From Hyphodiscus hymeniophilus (Eukaryota; Ascomycota; Leotiomycetes; Helotiales; Hyphodiscaceae), in assembly GCA_016508695.1 (NCBI GenBank), contig VNKQ01000015.1, positions 1-64,000 on the forward strand: 64,000 bases of DNA, in the 5' to 3' direction. Below the pieces are notes generated by a model that was not told the origin of the DNA, did no database searches, and was given only the letters and a program-made list of their open reading frames with translations. Within the stretch, counting starts at the first letter, position 1. Each line of letters opens with the position of its first letter. Positions 10,005 through 22,160 of this stretch are shown piece by piece. The translations under genes were made by a program, and so were the position numbers.

Positions 10005-11780
10005 ATGCATCAAAAGCCGATGGACAATGTGCAGGCAGCGCATGTTGAGGTCTTGAACAGTGAAAAGACAGATACTTCTGGCGATATCGCTACCCAGCTC
10101 GTCGATATTTTCAACCAAAGCAGCTTTACTCCTCAGCAGAACAAACATTGTCGTCATAGTATTGACCTAGTCCTGATGCCGGTCATGTTCCTGTCATTTG
10201 CTCTTCAGTACTTGGACAAGGCCTGTTTGACTTCCGCTGCGCTCTTTGGTATTGTTCAAGATCTCGACCTCTATAAGATGTTGGTGTACCTTATTATTAG
10301 ATCTTCCCTATCCGACACTCTAATCCATGTGTAATAGTTCTTCGGTCGATGGAACCTTTACGTTAAGTACCCAAAGATACGGCTATTGCTCTCTGATCTT
10401 CTATTGGGGCTACTTAATTGGTCGTAAGTCAATCCGAATCCGTGTCATCTTATTCTACATAGGTCTAACGAAATGGGCAAAGTTCTTCCAGGCGTATACT
10501 TCTCACAACGCTTCCCCCTCGGCAAATACGTGGCCATTATGGTTCGTCTTACCCTTCTATGAGTGAGGCGGCTTTTGATAATATTGTAGATGTTCTTGTG
10601 GGGTGGTGTCACGGTCTGCACTATTGCCGTGAATTCCTACCAGGGCCTACTAGCTCAACGCTTTTTCCTAGGAGTGACGGAAGCCGGCATCGCCCCTGCC
10701 TTCTCTTTAATCACTGCAATGTGGTACAAACGTAGCGAACAGCCTCTACGATTCGCTATATGGTTTTCAGCAACTGGTATCTCGGTGCTTATCGGCTCCT
10801 TGATATTCTATGGCATTGGCCATATTGAAGGAAGACTATCTGCCTGGAGATATCAATTCATGATAGTAGGATGTTTTAGTTGTGTTTGGGGAATATGTCT
10901 CTGGTTTCTATTGCCTGATAGTCCTCTTACGGCTTTCTTCCTATCAAGAGATATGAAGGTGGTTGCTATCGAAAGAATGAGACAGGAGCAAATCGGGATC
11001 GAAAACAAAAGGTTCAAATGGGATCAGGTCAGAGAAGCTTTCAAAGATCCGAAAACCTACCTTTATATGGTGATGCTATTCGCGATCAACTTGGCAAATG
11101 GTGCTGCTTCTGGGTTCGGATCTATCATCGTTCAGTCTTTCGGAGTAAGTAGTTTCTACAAGAGTCGTTGCCAGAGCAAACAAGCAATTGATACTAACTA
11201 GCTCTAGTTCACGACTTTCAAGACGATCCTACTTCTTGGCGTAGCAGGAGTCTTCGTCTTTGTCTTTACCCTGGGCACGGGATTAGTGTCAGCTTTCTGG
11301 CCCAACAAGAGATGTTATGCTGCAATGTTTTGCTGCCTTCCTGTCTTTACAGGCGCCTTTATGATATGGCGGTCAGATTGGCAGAAGAACAGGGCAGTAT
11401 CCCTTTGGGGCTTTTTTATGGTGACTACATTTTCTGGAACGCAAGTGATGATCTTGTCGCTCGTGGCCGCAAACACTGCTGGACATACCAAAAAGGCTAT
11501 CACCAGCGGCCTTGTTTGGGCGTCATATTCCACATCTAATGGGATTGCACCTCTGCTCGTCAAGACCGAAGAGAAGGCTTCACATTACCCTTCGGCGTTC
11601 ATTCCGATTATTGCCACGATGGTACTAGTATTCGTTCTTCTTGTGCTTTATCGTGTTTATGTGTTGTGTTTGAATAAAAAAAGGGATAGCATAAGGCTAG
11701 TTGATATGGATGAAGCAGCTAGGACAGGTTTTCTCGACATTACCGACCGCGAGAACGGGAATTTTCGATACCAGGCATAA
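10005..11780 (+). CDS. MFS transporter, allantoate permease/ACS-like family
   Basis: Five exons (10005-10279, 10338-10423, 10483-10541, 10590-11144, 11208-11780) give 515 aa with a closed frame. The protein has about 12 hydrophobic segments. Typical signatures of the Dal5/Tna1-like anion:cation symporter family are present: LQYLDKACL in helix 1, YCSLIFYWGYLIG, LPGVYFSQRFPLGKY, RFFLGVTEAGIAPAF and LLPDSP before the central loop. Likely role in this setting is export of the product or uptake of a precursor across the plasma membrane; the family is better known for uptake of organic anions. The first intron has an unusual GTTGGT donor. It converges on the P450 gene. Confidence 0.88.
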
Positions 11781-12250
11781 CGTTATGGAGAGTTTGCTCT
11801 TACTTTATCGCCTACATTGCGTTACCTACTTGATTGCGACGTTATTGTCCTTTGAAGATTCGTTTTGAAAAGGTTACCCTTGTACAAGTACATATTTCCA
11901 AAGTGGAAATGTGTAAAATTGGAGTGTATGAACTCATATTAGTATTGTAATTGTTGCAGACATATTCATCGCATTAGAAATACTTCAAAACATCAGACCC
12001 ATACGCTAACGCAATCCAATCTATATTTGTGCAAGCTTCCTGGCTTGGTGGTAAAATGAAATCCTGCCATAACGGTCCTTGGAGAGTATCCACTAATAGC
12101 AGATCTGATTTCGTCAAAGAACACTAGGTCAAGCTACCTTGTGTTCATATTATTATAACAAGGGTTTATGGCAGCGCCGGTTATGAATGAACCCCATTAT
12201 TCGACTTGGACCCGTCCTGAAAAGACGGTGCCGCAGCTTATCAGAAATTC
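11781..12250. other. Convergent 3' spacer
   Basis: Spacer between the 3' ends of the MFS and P450 genes. No gene seen. Confidence 0.5.
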
Positions 12251-14154
12251 TTACCATCCGTCTACTATTCTTATCCGTACATCCAGCCCATTCACGGGGC
12301 CGGTCGTAAAGCCACCTGCTGTTTTCAACTTCTCCTCGTCCATTTCTCGCTTGTCATTTAATTCAAACTCAAACCGTCCGACCCAGGCTGCCAAAAGGCA
12401 TGCAAACTCAGCGCGAGCAAAATTCTCGCCAATACAACTTCTTGGTCCATGCAAAAAGCTCATGACTCCAAAGTTGCTTGTAGCACCACCGCTCACACGC
12501 GAGCTGCCCGAGCTGGAATCTGACATCCAACGATCCGGATTGAACACATCTGCATCATGCCCCCATAGGCTTTTATCTCTGTGTATAGCCCTAAATGGGA
12601 TGACCATAGCCGTTCCCTTGGGGATAGGCTGGCCAAGCAACGACGTATCGACAGCTGCTTCACGCCTTGTCCAAACAAAAACGTCATAGTATCTCAGTAC
12701 CTCGTTACAAACTGCTTTGAGATAAGGTATTCGGTCGATATCGAGACTAGTGATATCATCAGCACCGGCCGGTGAGGGCAGGCGCCCACGAATTTCATTT
12801 CGCAACCTTGTCTGGACTTCGGGATGCTGACATAACCCATAGCAAGCCCAAGTCATTGACACCGCGGTGGTCTCATGGCCAGCTAGGAGGAACGTAGTAA
12901 TCTGATCGATGAGGCATTCTTCAGTGAAGCCACCACTCTGGATAGCGACAGATAGAATATCTACATCAGAGAGCTCACCATTCTCCAGCTTATTAGACTT
13001 CATTTGAATGAGGTGCCGGCAGGTATCACGGATAGCCAGTTTTGCTTTTTCCATCTCCGCGTTCTTTGGTAGTGGCAGATACTGGACAATCTGCCCCATT
13101 CTGAAAGATCTTAGAACGTATACGAGAGCCGATTGCCAGTCTGGAGCGAACAACGTGTGATAGGCTTGAACAAGTTGGTTGTTGTCTTTGTTTTTCCTTG
13201 CCTCAAAATCCTGGCCCATGCCTGCAACTCCCATGATGTCGAGAGTGATGGTCTTGAACCATCGAACAACATTCAGTACTGATTGATCGGAGTCAATCGG
13301 GTGTTCAACCGCATTGGTGACTCTGGCTCTGCCTGTATTCATTTCAACCTCGGTAGAGACTTCCACGAGAAGCTCTTTACTGAATCTCCAAAAGACTGGA
13401 TACAGATCCATGATATGCCTGAAAGTAAATGCAGGCATCATTGTTTTTTTTTGGAATTTATGAGTATCGCCTTCTACGAATGGCATCCCCGCACCAAAGA
13501 AATATATCAGGAGCCGAGCTGCTTGTTTGGGTTTTATGAAGTTGTAACATTTGGTAAGAAGCATTTCTCTCAATGCCTCTGGGGACAGAACCACTACTCT
13601 TTCGATGTTAAACATATCAAGATAGCGTATCAGCCCGTCGTTTGGAATGTCCCGAGCCCTGGACATCGTCAATAGATGCTCTCAAAGCTGAAACAAGTTT
13701 CTCTCACCATTCTTCAACGGGATGGCCAGTCTTTCCAGAGCTCAACTTTGCATATTGGCCCATTAAGAGGTTGTTACCCTTCAATACTCGATTAGACCAA
13801 GGTTTCTAGACCAGCTTTCACACTTTGGAGCTCGTGGAAGAAGTAGTCACATACCTTCGGACCTGGCAAATGACGCAATGGGCTGAAGCATCTAGGATAC
13901 AGAACAATTAAGTATAAAAGGTAGCCAACAACCTGGAGTATCAGCAGCTGTAAGAAGTCCCCAGCATAGCTTTGGTGACCAAGCAGGTATCGATACTGCG
14001 CAAGTTGGTTGTCGAACAAATAGCTTAAAAGACTCGTGATCACCACGGCTTGCTTGAGAAGAGCCATTATCTGACCAAAAGCTCGATGAGATATTTGTTG
14101 AAAGCTGTCTACATTAATTCTTTCATTTGCCTTTCCGTAGTGATTTGATTGCAA
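12251..14154 (-). CDS. Cytochrome P450 monooxygenase
   Basis: Three exons (14154-13855, 13778-13708, 13658-12251) give 592 aa with a closed frame. The N-terminus has a hydrophobic ER anchor (around residues 65-90) and the LPGPK hinge is cut by the first intron. I-helix oxygen-binding motif AGHETT is at about 383-388, the K-helix ExxR (EVLR) at about 443-446, and the haem loop FLHGPRSCIG has its thiolate Cys at about 532. All key residues are present. Predicted role is hydroxylation or epoxidation of the polyketide in the ER membrane. It is transcribed divergently from the alpha/beta hydrolase gene, with about 455 bp between the two start codons, so the two may share a promoter. Confidence 0.9.
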
Positions 14155-14609
14155 ATATGAAGACTAGATACCTTAAGATACAGATGTGTGTACCAACCGG
14201 CTATATTCACACACCTAGGATGTATTCCATTGTTGAATAGAAGAGCTGCACCCGGAATGATCAGTTTCTGGCAAGGAAACACCTTCTTACTATTCTGCAA
14301 AGCAATAAGATCGCGTAAATGGCCCGGGTTATGCCCTGGACAAGGTAAATTAGTCAATGTGTAAAAATCCATTAACTTTAACCGCCGCAGCTATTTTGCC
14401 TGATTACTGACCCTCTTCGACCGGGTAATATGAAAACTAGGAAGAAGCTCTTCCGCTTCCACTTCTGTCTCATGCAATGCATCGCCTTCTATTTCCACAC
14501 CCCATACCTCCCCCCTGCAGTACAGATATCGAAATGTTTTACCTACCAAGATCCTCATCTGATTCAGATACAAAGTCGCCATACAGATGAGCAACAATTA
14601 TACGCAGAG
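14155..14609. promoter_or_regulatory. Divergent promoter region, P450 and hydrolase
   Basis: The only space available for both divergent promoters. An open frame in phase with the hydrolase starts at 14430, but its translation is not family-like, so I treat it as untranslated. I cannot point to a defined operator. Confidence 0.4.
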
Positions 14610-15683
14610 ATGACAAGAACATATGATGAAGTCACTTTCAAGACGCTGGACGGAATAATCATGAGCGGATACTTGTATGCTGCTTCTAGGAAAGGTCCAG
14701 CAGTCATCCTTACACCTGGTGTACGCAAACATAAGTCGGTCTTGAAATGTTTCAAGGGCTCTAAAAATCTTTCGAAAGCAGATGTGGGATATTCCAGAAA
14801 GAATATAGCTAACAATCAGTTACAGTTTAATTGCGTCAAAGAAGATTTTTATCCAGGATTTTGCGAATGTTTCCAGAGGGTTGGCATAACAGCCCTAATT
14901 TACGACCCGCGAAACACAGGCACAAGTGGAGGATTCCCAAGAAATGATATCGATCCCATTAAACAAGTCGAAGATTACTCTGATGCATTCATATATCTCA
15001 GCACATTGCCCATAGTCGACTCTTCAGCTATCGTCTTCTGGGGTGTCTCTTTCACAGGGGCTACAGTGATCGCTGCGGCTGCCATAGACAAACGAGTTGC
15101 TGCCGTTATCTGCGTGGCGCCAATTCTACAATACTCTTACGTGAGTGATGACTACGTGGATACAGTAGTTAGCAAGATGATTCGAGATCGAGAGAACCAA
15201 ATCCTGCACGGGCACCCACCATTTTTCGTCTCAACAACCGAGTCAAGAGGACTTGTACCGGCGAATTCTCACATAGATGTCAATCCAAGAGAAGGAGATG
15301 TACCTCTTACCCACAATCGTGGTGGTACTACCATCCAGTCATTTTATCGATCTTTACTTTGGCAGCCTGTTCCCTTGGGTGTCATGCACAGAATTGATCC
15401 GACGCCAGTTATGTTTTTGACCCCAGAACATGACACCATTTCTCCAACTCAGAATCAGATCGAGATTTTTGCAACGCTGACAGGCCCAAAGAAATTCCAC
15501 CTTGCTATGGGAAGAGGCCATGTGAATGTGCTCATGGGTGATGATATGGCGATGCTGGCTAAATTGCAGTCAGACTTTATCTGGCAGGTTACCAAAGGAA
15601 GGTTCAAACCAAAAAATGGCCCCGCAAGCATTACAAATGGATTAAAAGCGAATGAGGAGAGCAATGGAGTAAAGGTCGTATGA
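14610..15683 (+). CDS. Alpha/beta hydrolase (polyketide transferase/DLH-like)
   Basis: Start chosen at 14610 because the conserved region begins there (YDEVTFKTLDG). The exons are 14610-14720 and 14826-15683, giving 322 aa. Removing the intron restores TPGFNCVKEDFYPGF. The 105-bp intron is a multiple of three with no stop, so an unspliced transcript would encode 357 aa. Motifs are YDPRNTGTSGG followed by NDID, the nucleophile elbow GVSFTG, and a late Asp/His pair (PEHD and GRGHVN). This resembles alpha/beta hydrolases of fungal PKS clusters such as the fumagillin polyketide transferase, which move or release the chain. Transfer to an alcohol acceptor or plain hydrolysis are both possible. Confidence 0.82.
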   Translation: MTRTYDEVTFKTLDGIIMSGYLYAASRKGPAVILTPGVRKHKSVLKCFKGSKNLSKADVGYSRKNIANNQLQFNCVKEDFYPGFCECFQRVGITALIYDPRNTGTSGGFPRNDIDPIKQVEDYSDAFIYLSTLPIVDSSAIVFWGVSFTGATVIAAAAIDKRVAAVICVAPILQYSYVSDDYVDTVVSKMIRDRENQILHGHPPFFVSTTESRGLVPANSHIDVNPREGDVPLTHNRGGTTIQSFYRSLLWQPVPLGVMHRIDPTPVMFLTPEHDTISPTQNQIEIFATLTGPKKFHLAMGRGHVNVLMGDDMAMLAKLQSDFIWQVTKGRFKPKNGPASITNGLKANEESNGVKVV

Positions 15684-16506
15684 AGGGAAATGGAGTAAAG
15701 GGAGATTGAAGGGATATCTAGAGGAGTTTATCTTGTCATTGAAGGTCTACAAGCAGAGTCGACAGAAGAGCTGAACAAGCATCCAGCGATCGTTGCGGCT
15801 ATTACTAGGTTTCCGATGGTGCAACAATGGATCAATCTAGCTCTCAAATAGTTTGGTAAATCAAGCCTCGAGTTACCACGAAGTCTGAGTTAGGTACATC
15901 TGCTACCAGTAGTATTGATGGTGTCTCTATGATCTCCAAAGGCGAATAGCATTGGGTTTGGGCCGATCTTCTAATCAACTCCCTAACTCTAAACTCGATC
16001 GTTAGTAATCGGAGCGAGCACAAGGCGGATGGAGATATTACTGACTAGGAAGGGCTTTTCGAGATCGACCTGCATGGACGCATCTGGTCCTGATCCTGCA
16101 GGTCCTTTAGCCTGAATACTAGAATAAATCCTTGCGCACTCGCTGCACGGAATGATGCTCCGGGCCGAAGTCTGACATCCTCAACCCACTATTACTCTCG
16201 TCATTCCGAATGGGTTAGATTTACTAGCGTGTAAGTTGCCTTACAGGCGATGGATGGTACTGAGTGGAGTAATCTCATATAATTCTTTAAAGGACTCGGC
16301 AATGAGGATGATCTTCCTGCATATCAACCGTTTTTGTTCTCTACCTCAGCCAGAGTATTAGCATTTGCAACATAAATACGAGGGGTCGAGTTAGAATCCT
16401 GGTTCCCAAACGGATCCAGATCCGAAGTCCAACGTGGGACATTCAGCTTGGGCAGTCTTCTCAACCCTCACTGACGATTGACACCGACACGGATGAGAGC
16501 TTCAAT
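15684..16506. other. Spacer with possible decayed coding sequence
   Basis: No intact gene. Several short stretches have coding-like composition in the + direction: 15725-15850 reads as a helical segment ending in a stop, and 16290-16370 reads GLGNEDDLPAYQPFLFSTSA before a stop. The frame of the ACP-cAT gene is open without Met from 16312. This could be untranslated leader or the remains of a longer upstream part of that gene. Confidence 0.35.
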
Positions 16507-19144
16507 ATGGACAATGTCAATATGCACAATATCAATATGTCGAAGGGATTCCACTACCCACGTGCAGTGAATTTGGGGCTGGCAACACCCATGGCAGGAA
16601 CCTTAACTACTAAGATAGTTCGAACAGTTACATCTGCTACTCTGGCAGAGAAATTAGCATCGCTGCTTGGCACACCTACTGAAATGAGTAGAACCATACC
16701 ACTGGCTGATTTAGGTCTTGACTCTTTTCTGGCTTCGGGGTATGGAACTGTAAGTTTTGCTAGTATTCGCCGTTGAAGTAATATCATATTGGATTTTTGT
16801 TGTATCATTGTGAGACTTTCGGTTATGTTCTTGATTGACTGATAGCGGGTGGTAGTGGATCAATTCAACCTTCTCAGTATCAATCGATATACCCAGTATC
16901 CTGGACTCGCCAAGTCTTTTCGATCTTGCAGACTTGATTACCGACAAGACTGCGAGGGCAAAGCAAGGAGAACTGCAAGATAGGCAAGAGAATGGAGGCA
17001 CATCAGATCCTTCAAAGCCGCAGAAAGTAGTGCTGAGTCAACAGAAACAGCCAACTTTCAAGATTCAGCCAAAACTACCGCTTCCACGCCTTGAAAGCAC
17101 CCTTAATACTTATCTATCATCCGTCGAAGCAATAGCTACACGTGAAGAACTTTCAAATACTGAAGCCATCGTCGCTGAGTTTCTAAGTTCTGATTCTCCC
17201 GGGCGAGAGTTGCAAAATCGTCTCAAAGAGCGAGAAGATGACCCAGCTATAGACAACTGGCTCAGCGAACTTTACAACAACTCAAACTTCCTCGATAGAA
17301 ACACGGCCCTCGCTCCTTTTGGTAGCTTCTTTTATACCCACAATCTAAGTAAGTTCCAGCATAGGCAGGCGGAGAGAGCCGCTGTCATTACTGTTGCTGC
17401 TAGAAAGTTCAAGGATCTATATGAGGCTGGAAAGGTGCAAGGTGAGCTACTAAATGGCCAAGTGACTTGCATGTACTCATTTCAATGGCTTTTCAACTCC
17501 CATCGAAAGCCTTGTGTTGGACGTGATAAGATGGAAAAGTTTGAAGATGAAGAATATATTGTTGTTCTAAGACTTGGCAGAGCATTCAAGGTTCCTCTCA
17601 AAAAGGATCAGGAAGACGTCGCGTACAATGAACTGAAAGCAACTTTCGAGGCCATTCTAGAAAAGGTGAACGGAAGTGCGACCGTTTCTTGGGTTGGTGT
17701 CTTGACTGCCGATAGCCGCAGCTCTTGGGCCAAGGTAAAGCCCCTGATCTCCAAACTTTACGTCTACTAACATCGTCGGGACAGGTTCGAGAATTAGTGG
17801 GGGAAACGAGCCAACAAAATGCCGATTATTTAGCCATGATCGAGAAATCATCTTTTGTTGTTTGTCTGGACAATGCCTCTCCAAATTCACCGCCCGAACG
17901 GGCACATCACTACCATTTTGGCGATGGTTCAAATCGCTGGTGGGATAAAGGGATGCAATTCGCTGTCTGTTCCAATGGAATTTCTGGTCAAATTGTTGAG
18001 CACGCCATGCTTGATGCTTCAACGGTGTATCCATTGAACGTCTTCATGTAAGTATTAATACAGCTCAAACTGTCCTAAGAACAGTAACGTTGGATGCAAT
18101 ATTGTTAATAATCGTATAACTCTCATATTCAGATTGGAGCAGGTCCTAACGTCGTCGCTACACAGGACCAACGAAATAATGGCTCATGAGCCTGATACTA
18201 GCTCGACCGGTCACCCTCATGTCAACACTCACGAGATTCTGCTCGAGGAGTATCCTTTCACAACGAGTCCACAAATCGACGCCCATATCAAACGAGTACG
18301 AATGGAATACCAAAAGAACTGTCAAGGCTATGAGCATGCTTTCTTCACCTACGAGTCCTTTGGAGCAAGTTTGACTCGTGATAAAAAGTTTCCACCTAAA
18401 AGTACCTTCCAAAGTAGGTATTCTCTAAACTGTTATATCCGTTCTTCAAGGTTTTTCGGGATTAACGGAACATGATTTGCTCCCCGAAGCAAATCCTTAG
18501 TAGTTAAGCTTTTACGACGAACCAATGCTGACTCCGAGGCCTCTTTCTAGTGGCTGTTGCTCTTGCGTCCCGCATACATTTCGGGTACAACCCCGCATTT
18601 TGGGACGGCGTTTCTCTTGGATCCTTCTATCGCGGTCGTGTTGAAATAAATCAGGTCACCCTCCCTTCAGTTGTCTCCTTCACGGCTGCCGCCCTTGACC
18701 CTTTGATAGCTATCTCCGCCCGTCGGGAGCTCTTGTTCAATGCATCAAAGATTCACGCGAACTCCGTCACTCGAGCAGTAAGGGGACGGGGATTTGATCG
18801 CCACATGACAAGTTTAAGTCAAATGGTAAAGAATAATGAGAATATTCCGGAGCTTTTCAAGGATGCCGTTTATCAGCGAAGTAGACCCCGGAAAATCATG
18901 AGTCATTGTCACGAGACGGGCATGGCGGAGAAAGGCTTCGCCCTAAGAGACCCAGATGCTATCTGGGTGCACTATGAAGTAGAGGACAATAGGTGAAGAT
19001 GATGCTCTATATGGTAGAGAAATTGCTGATTTGCCGAATAGTGTACGGTTTTCTATAACGGGACGTAGTGGTAAAGCATCAAAGTTTAAGAGTGAGCTCT
19101 ACAAAGCTTTGGAAACAGTTCAATCTTTGTTACTTTCTGAATAG
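16507..19144 (+). CDS. Free-standing ACP-carnitine acyltransferase didomain protein
   Basis: Six exons (16507-16749, 16856-17734, 17785-18047, 18133-18413, 18551-18992, 19042-19144) give 2211 nt, 736 aa, with a closed frame. Residues about 40-115 form an acyl carrier protein: LADLGLDSFLA carries the phosphopantetheine serine (S73), and the spacing across the first intron is exactly that of PKS ACPs. From about 160 to the end is a choline/carnitine acyltransferase fold: PLPRLESTL, FVVCLDN, GSNRWWDKGMQ, and NGISGQIVEHAMLD with the catalytic His near 447. Such cAT domains are known at the C-terminus of some fungal HR-PKSs (e.g. Trichoderma virens), where they move the chain reversibly onto an alcohol. 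Here the didomain is its own gene. The first in-frame Met is at 16507. Confidence 0.85.
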
Positions 19145-19562
19145 TTAGATATGTCTGCTTCTATCTTTGTCTTCTTTCACAATGGGCGGTAGCATGTACA
19201 AAATTAGACCCATCTATTTGTAAACCCCAATCCAAATAAAGCATGGACAGTGGAGAAACGGGATTTCTTGCCGCTCACCCACCATTTCTTTCGCTTCTGC
19301 AACCACTGGCGAGGCTTGTGGGCCTGCATAATACTCGGTTGGGGTAGGACCACTTATTGTCGCTATTGGTGCAGTTCATCATAGGCTAAAAGCAGGGAGA
19401 TCCGCAGACCAGCGTATTTCATTACCATAATGTAACACTGAAATTGTCCATTGAACTTTACCAAGAAAGTCTTTGTTTTTCTCCATTAAAGCCGTGAGAA
19501 GCTCATCACGGCTAGGTTGGCGATAGACTTGAAGTCGTGGATAGCTTTCTTGTAACAGCAAC
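19145..19562. other. Intergenic, nothing recognised
   Basis: Short spacer before the acyltransferase gene. An antisense frame at 19379-19729 overlaps the true first exon and has no family features. Confidence 0.5.
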
Positions 19563-21353
19563 ATGTTTCGCAGAGACAGATACAAGCCACCACCCCTCGG
19601 TTGGAGCAAGCGTGCACTGACACATTGGGACTGCAGTGAAGTAAGTGTGCCTCTTGAAGTCAAGTGTATATTAACGAGTGCTTTCAGTTTGGCTTGTACA
19701 CGATACCAGGTGTAGGGTGGATTGTACAAGGAGACACAGATGTGGAATGGTTATCTTCAACTTTCAAAGCAGCGATTGTAAGAAGAGCTCCGTGGCTCAG
19801 AGGTCGCCTTGCGAAGACTCAAAGTGGATCCGTAAGCAAAATCTTTGCCCGCGTTCATCAGGTTGCTCCTACTAAGTTCAACAGCCTCGGTATGAGATCC
19901 ACATTCCCCCGCTTGAAAGCGATATCGAGAGTAAGCCATTTAAGCTCAGATATCAATATCTATAACTCAACTATCTTGTAAATCTAAGTCTAGATACATG
20001 TATTCAGGTGAAACGAAAAGATTTCACAGCTTCGGGCAAAACTAACCTTGAGAGCCGTGCAGGTCTTTCCCTGACCATCATAGAAGTCACAGAGCCGGTC
20101 CGAAACTCAGTTCCGTATCAGTCTTATGGATCTACAGAGCCTCTCGCAGTCTGCCAGAAGGATTTCGACCCTTGGATCATCTCCCCACAGTGTAACGCAA
20201 AGGGGGGTGTCGAAGGTTATATTCAGAGGAATGAGCCTTTGATGCGGATGCACTTCACAATAGGCCCAGATGCGACTATTATCACTCTCGCTTTCTCTCA
20301 CTGCCTATTTGATGGATTGGGATTCGCACATCTCGTGGAGGCATGGCGGGAGGAGATGAACAATATTCAGGTGGAAGATGTGAGCTTCTGTGCCCCAATA
20401 AAGCGGGAAGGTTAATAGAAGACTGGCTAAATCCCATACTCAGATAATCGATTCCATGGTTGAGAAGCCAGAAACCTTCTTTGATTTCACAGACAAAGTG
20501 GCCTTGGATCCGACTTGGGTGCCAACGGGATGGATTGCAGCAACTACAAGAATGTGGGCCCAAGTCGTTCCCACGTTTTTGAGAAACAAATATTTCTATA
20601 GGCCGTCGGTGTATAGTACAATTATACTTCCAAAATGGATTATCGACAACTGGAAAGCAGAAGCGAAAGAGAAAGTCCCTAAAGACCTTTATGTCTCTAC
20701 TACTGACCTTGTTTTCGCTTGGTACGTCAAGGTACGTGGGCTTCCACCAATATGATATTCAGCTGTATGTAAATGGTGATCACATTGTTTAGCATGTTAC
20801 ATCTCCATATCCAGCAGCAGATCAGATGACTCTGATCTCAACGATCTGCCTGCGAATGCGCTGCCCTCAGCTTCCACGCCATCTGATGACCAATACATCG
20901 ACGTCTTTTGTTCTGCCAGATCATTTTTCGGTCGACGACCTCCAACGCCTTCCGATCTATGAGATTGCCCTAGCCTTTCGCCGTGCAACAATTCATTATC
21001 AAAACCCTGCCAACGTTCTGCGGGAACTTACCTTTGAATATCGACGGGTTCGACGCGCGAATGGCGCGAGGAGCATGTTGCCCCTGGTCAACCCCAAGAA
21101 CAAGTTCCTGCTGTTGGATTCATTTTCAGGACTTGGGCTGGAGACGTTAGACTTTACAAAAAGGGGGATTGGTGCAAGTCCAGACCACGTAAAGACACTG
21201 ACATCGTTGGTGTACTTCGGAGAAGGGATGCAATTTATGTGCGGTGATTCAACAGGCGGGTTTCGAATTGCAGGCGTAATCCCGAAAGTTGGATTTGAAA
21301 GTTTAAAGAAGGCATTAGAAGATAAGACTGGCGTTCTAAAGGCCAAACTTTGA
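19563..21353 (+). CDS. BAHD-type acyltransferase
   Basis: Five exons (19563-19640, 19688-19930, 20008-20379, 20444-20731, 20793-21353) give 513 aa with a closed frame. The catalytic motif HxxxD appears in full as SHCLFDG, with His near 205 and Asp near 209. The N-terminal WDCSE/FGLYTIPG and the C-terminal transferase half match the fungal transferase family that includes trichothecene 3-O-acetyltransferase-like enzymes. Predicted to acylate a hydroxyl group using an acyl-CoA or acyl carrier donor. The start at 19563 was chosen because the 26-codon first exon ends at a clean GTAAGT donor. It is co-directional with and 418 bp after the ACP-cAT gene, and converges on the EthD gene. Confidence 0.84.
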
Positions 21354-21710
21354 GCCATGCGTACGGAGGTTTGGGGGGGTTATATCTGTCGAAATACGTG
21401 CTACTCACGGATAGTGAGAGACAAGCAGTGCAGGGATCGCAACAATTTGAATCGCTTTCTATGGGACATTTTAAGCACTCTAAGGTGTAGAACCGATATG
21501 TGGATGCTAAGAGTATCGTCGCTGGAGCTTCTTGAACCTAGCGATGTCAGTCGCTTCAAAATTGTCGGAGAATTTGAAGCTGCAGTTCAATGATAGGAAG
21601 CTTTCAATTATTCGTCTCTTAGAAGGGCCCTCTGCTAGTGTGTTATATGAATGTTGGACTGTTTTAATTTCAGGGTCTCGGCAGTGCACAACCTATAGGT
21701 AAGACAATGA

Positions 21711-22160
21711 CTACACTACTACCTCTCTATCATTGATCAAATTGATCTCATCTCCAATGGCTATCCTCAGTTTGCCCACATCTACGAATCTTGCATCCTC
21801 CGCGCTCTGCTTCAAATTCGCTGGATCGGTCAGAAAAGCTTCAACGGATTCCCAGTCTGGGAAGACCATGCTTGCTACGCCGTCACAATCGAGCATCGAC
21901 CCGCCTCCGAATGTTGAGGTAAACCTTTCCCGGGAGACCCTTTTTGTATGTTGCTGGGCTCTCTTAGCGATGACTTCCACTTCCAAATGACACAAGGGCT
22001 AACGAACTTGCTTGTATTCAATTACACCATGCTTTTTCATAACTGGTAAAAGCGCAGGGCCGTGTATTTTACTCCAGTGGTTCAAAAACTCTTCTTCCGA
22101 GACCTCACTATTGCGCCACATCATGAACGTTACTTTGACGACGTTTCGGTAGGTCATCAT
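21711..22160 (-). CDS. EthD-domain protein
   Basis: Two exons (22160-22008, 21953-21711) give 131 aa. The protein has the form of a dimeric alpha/beta-barrel (ferredoxin-like) EthD protein: VTFMMWRNSEVSEEEFLNHW, then KIHGPALLP, then MVFPDWESVEAFLTDP. Members in fungal clusters act as small cyclases, dehydratases or decarboxylases on polyketide intermediates; others have no known activity. The gene lies between the BAHD and PKS genes. ATG codons occur at 22160 and 22157; either could serve. Confidence 0.8.

Noticed and set aside
19379..19729. Minus-strand 116-codon gene
   Set aside because: Antisense to the first exon and intron of the BAHD gene, whose sense model is well supported.
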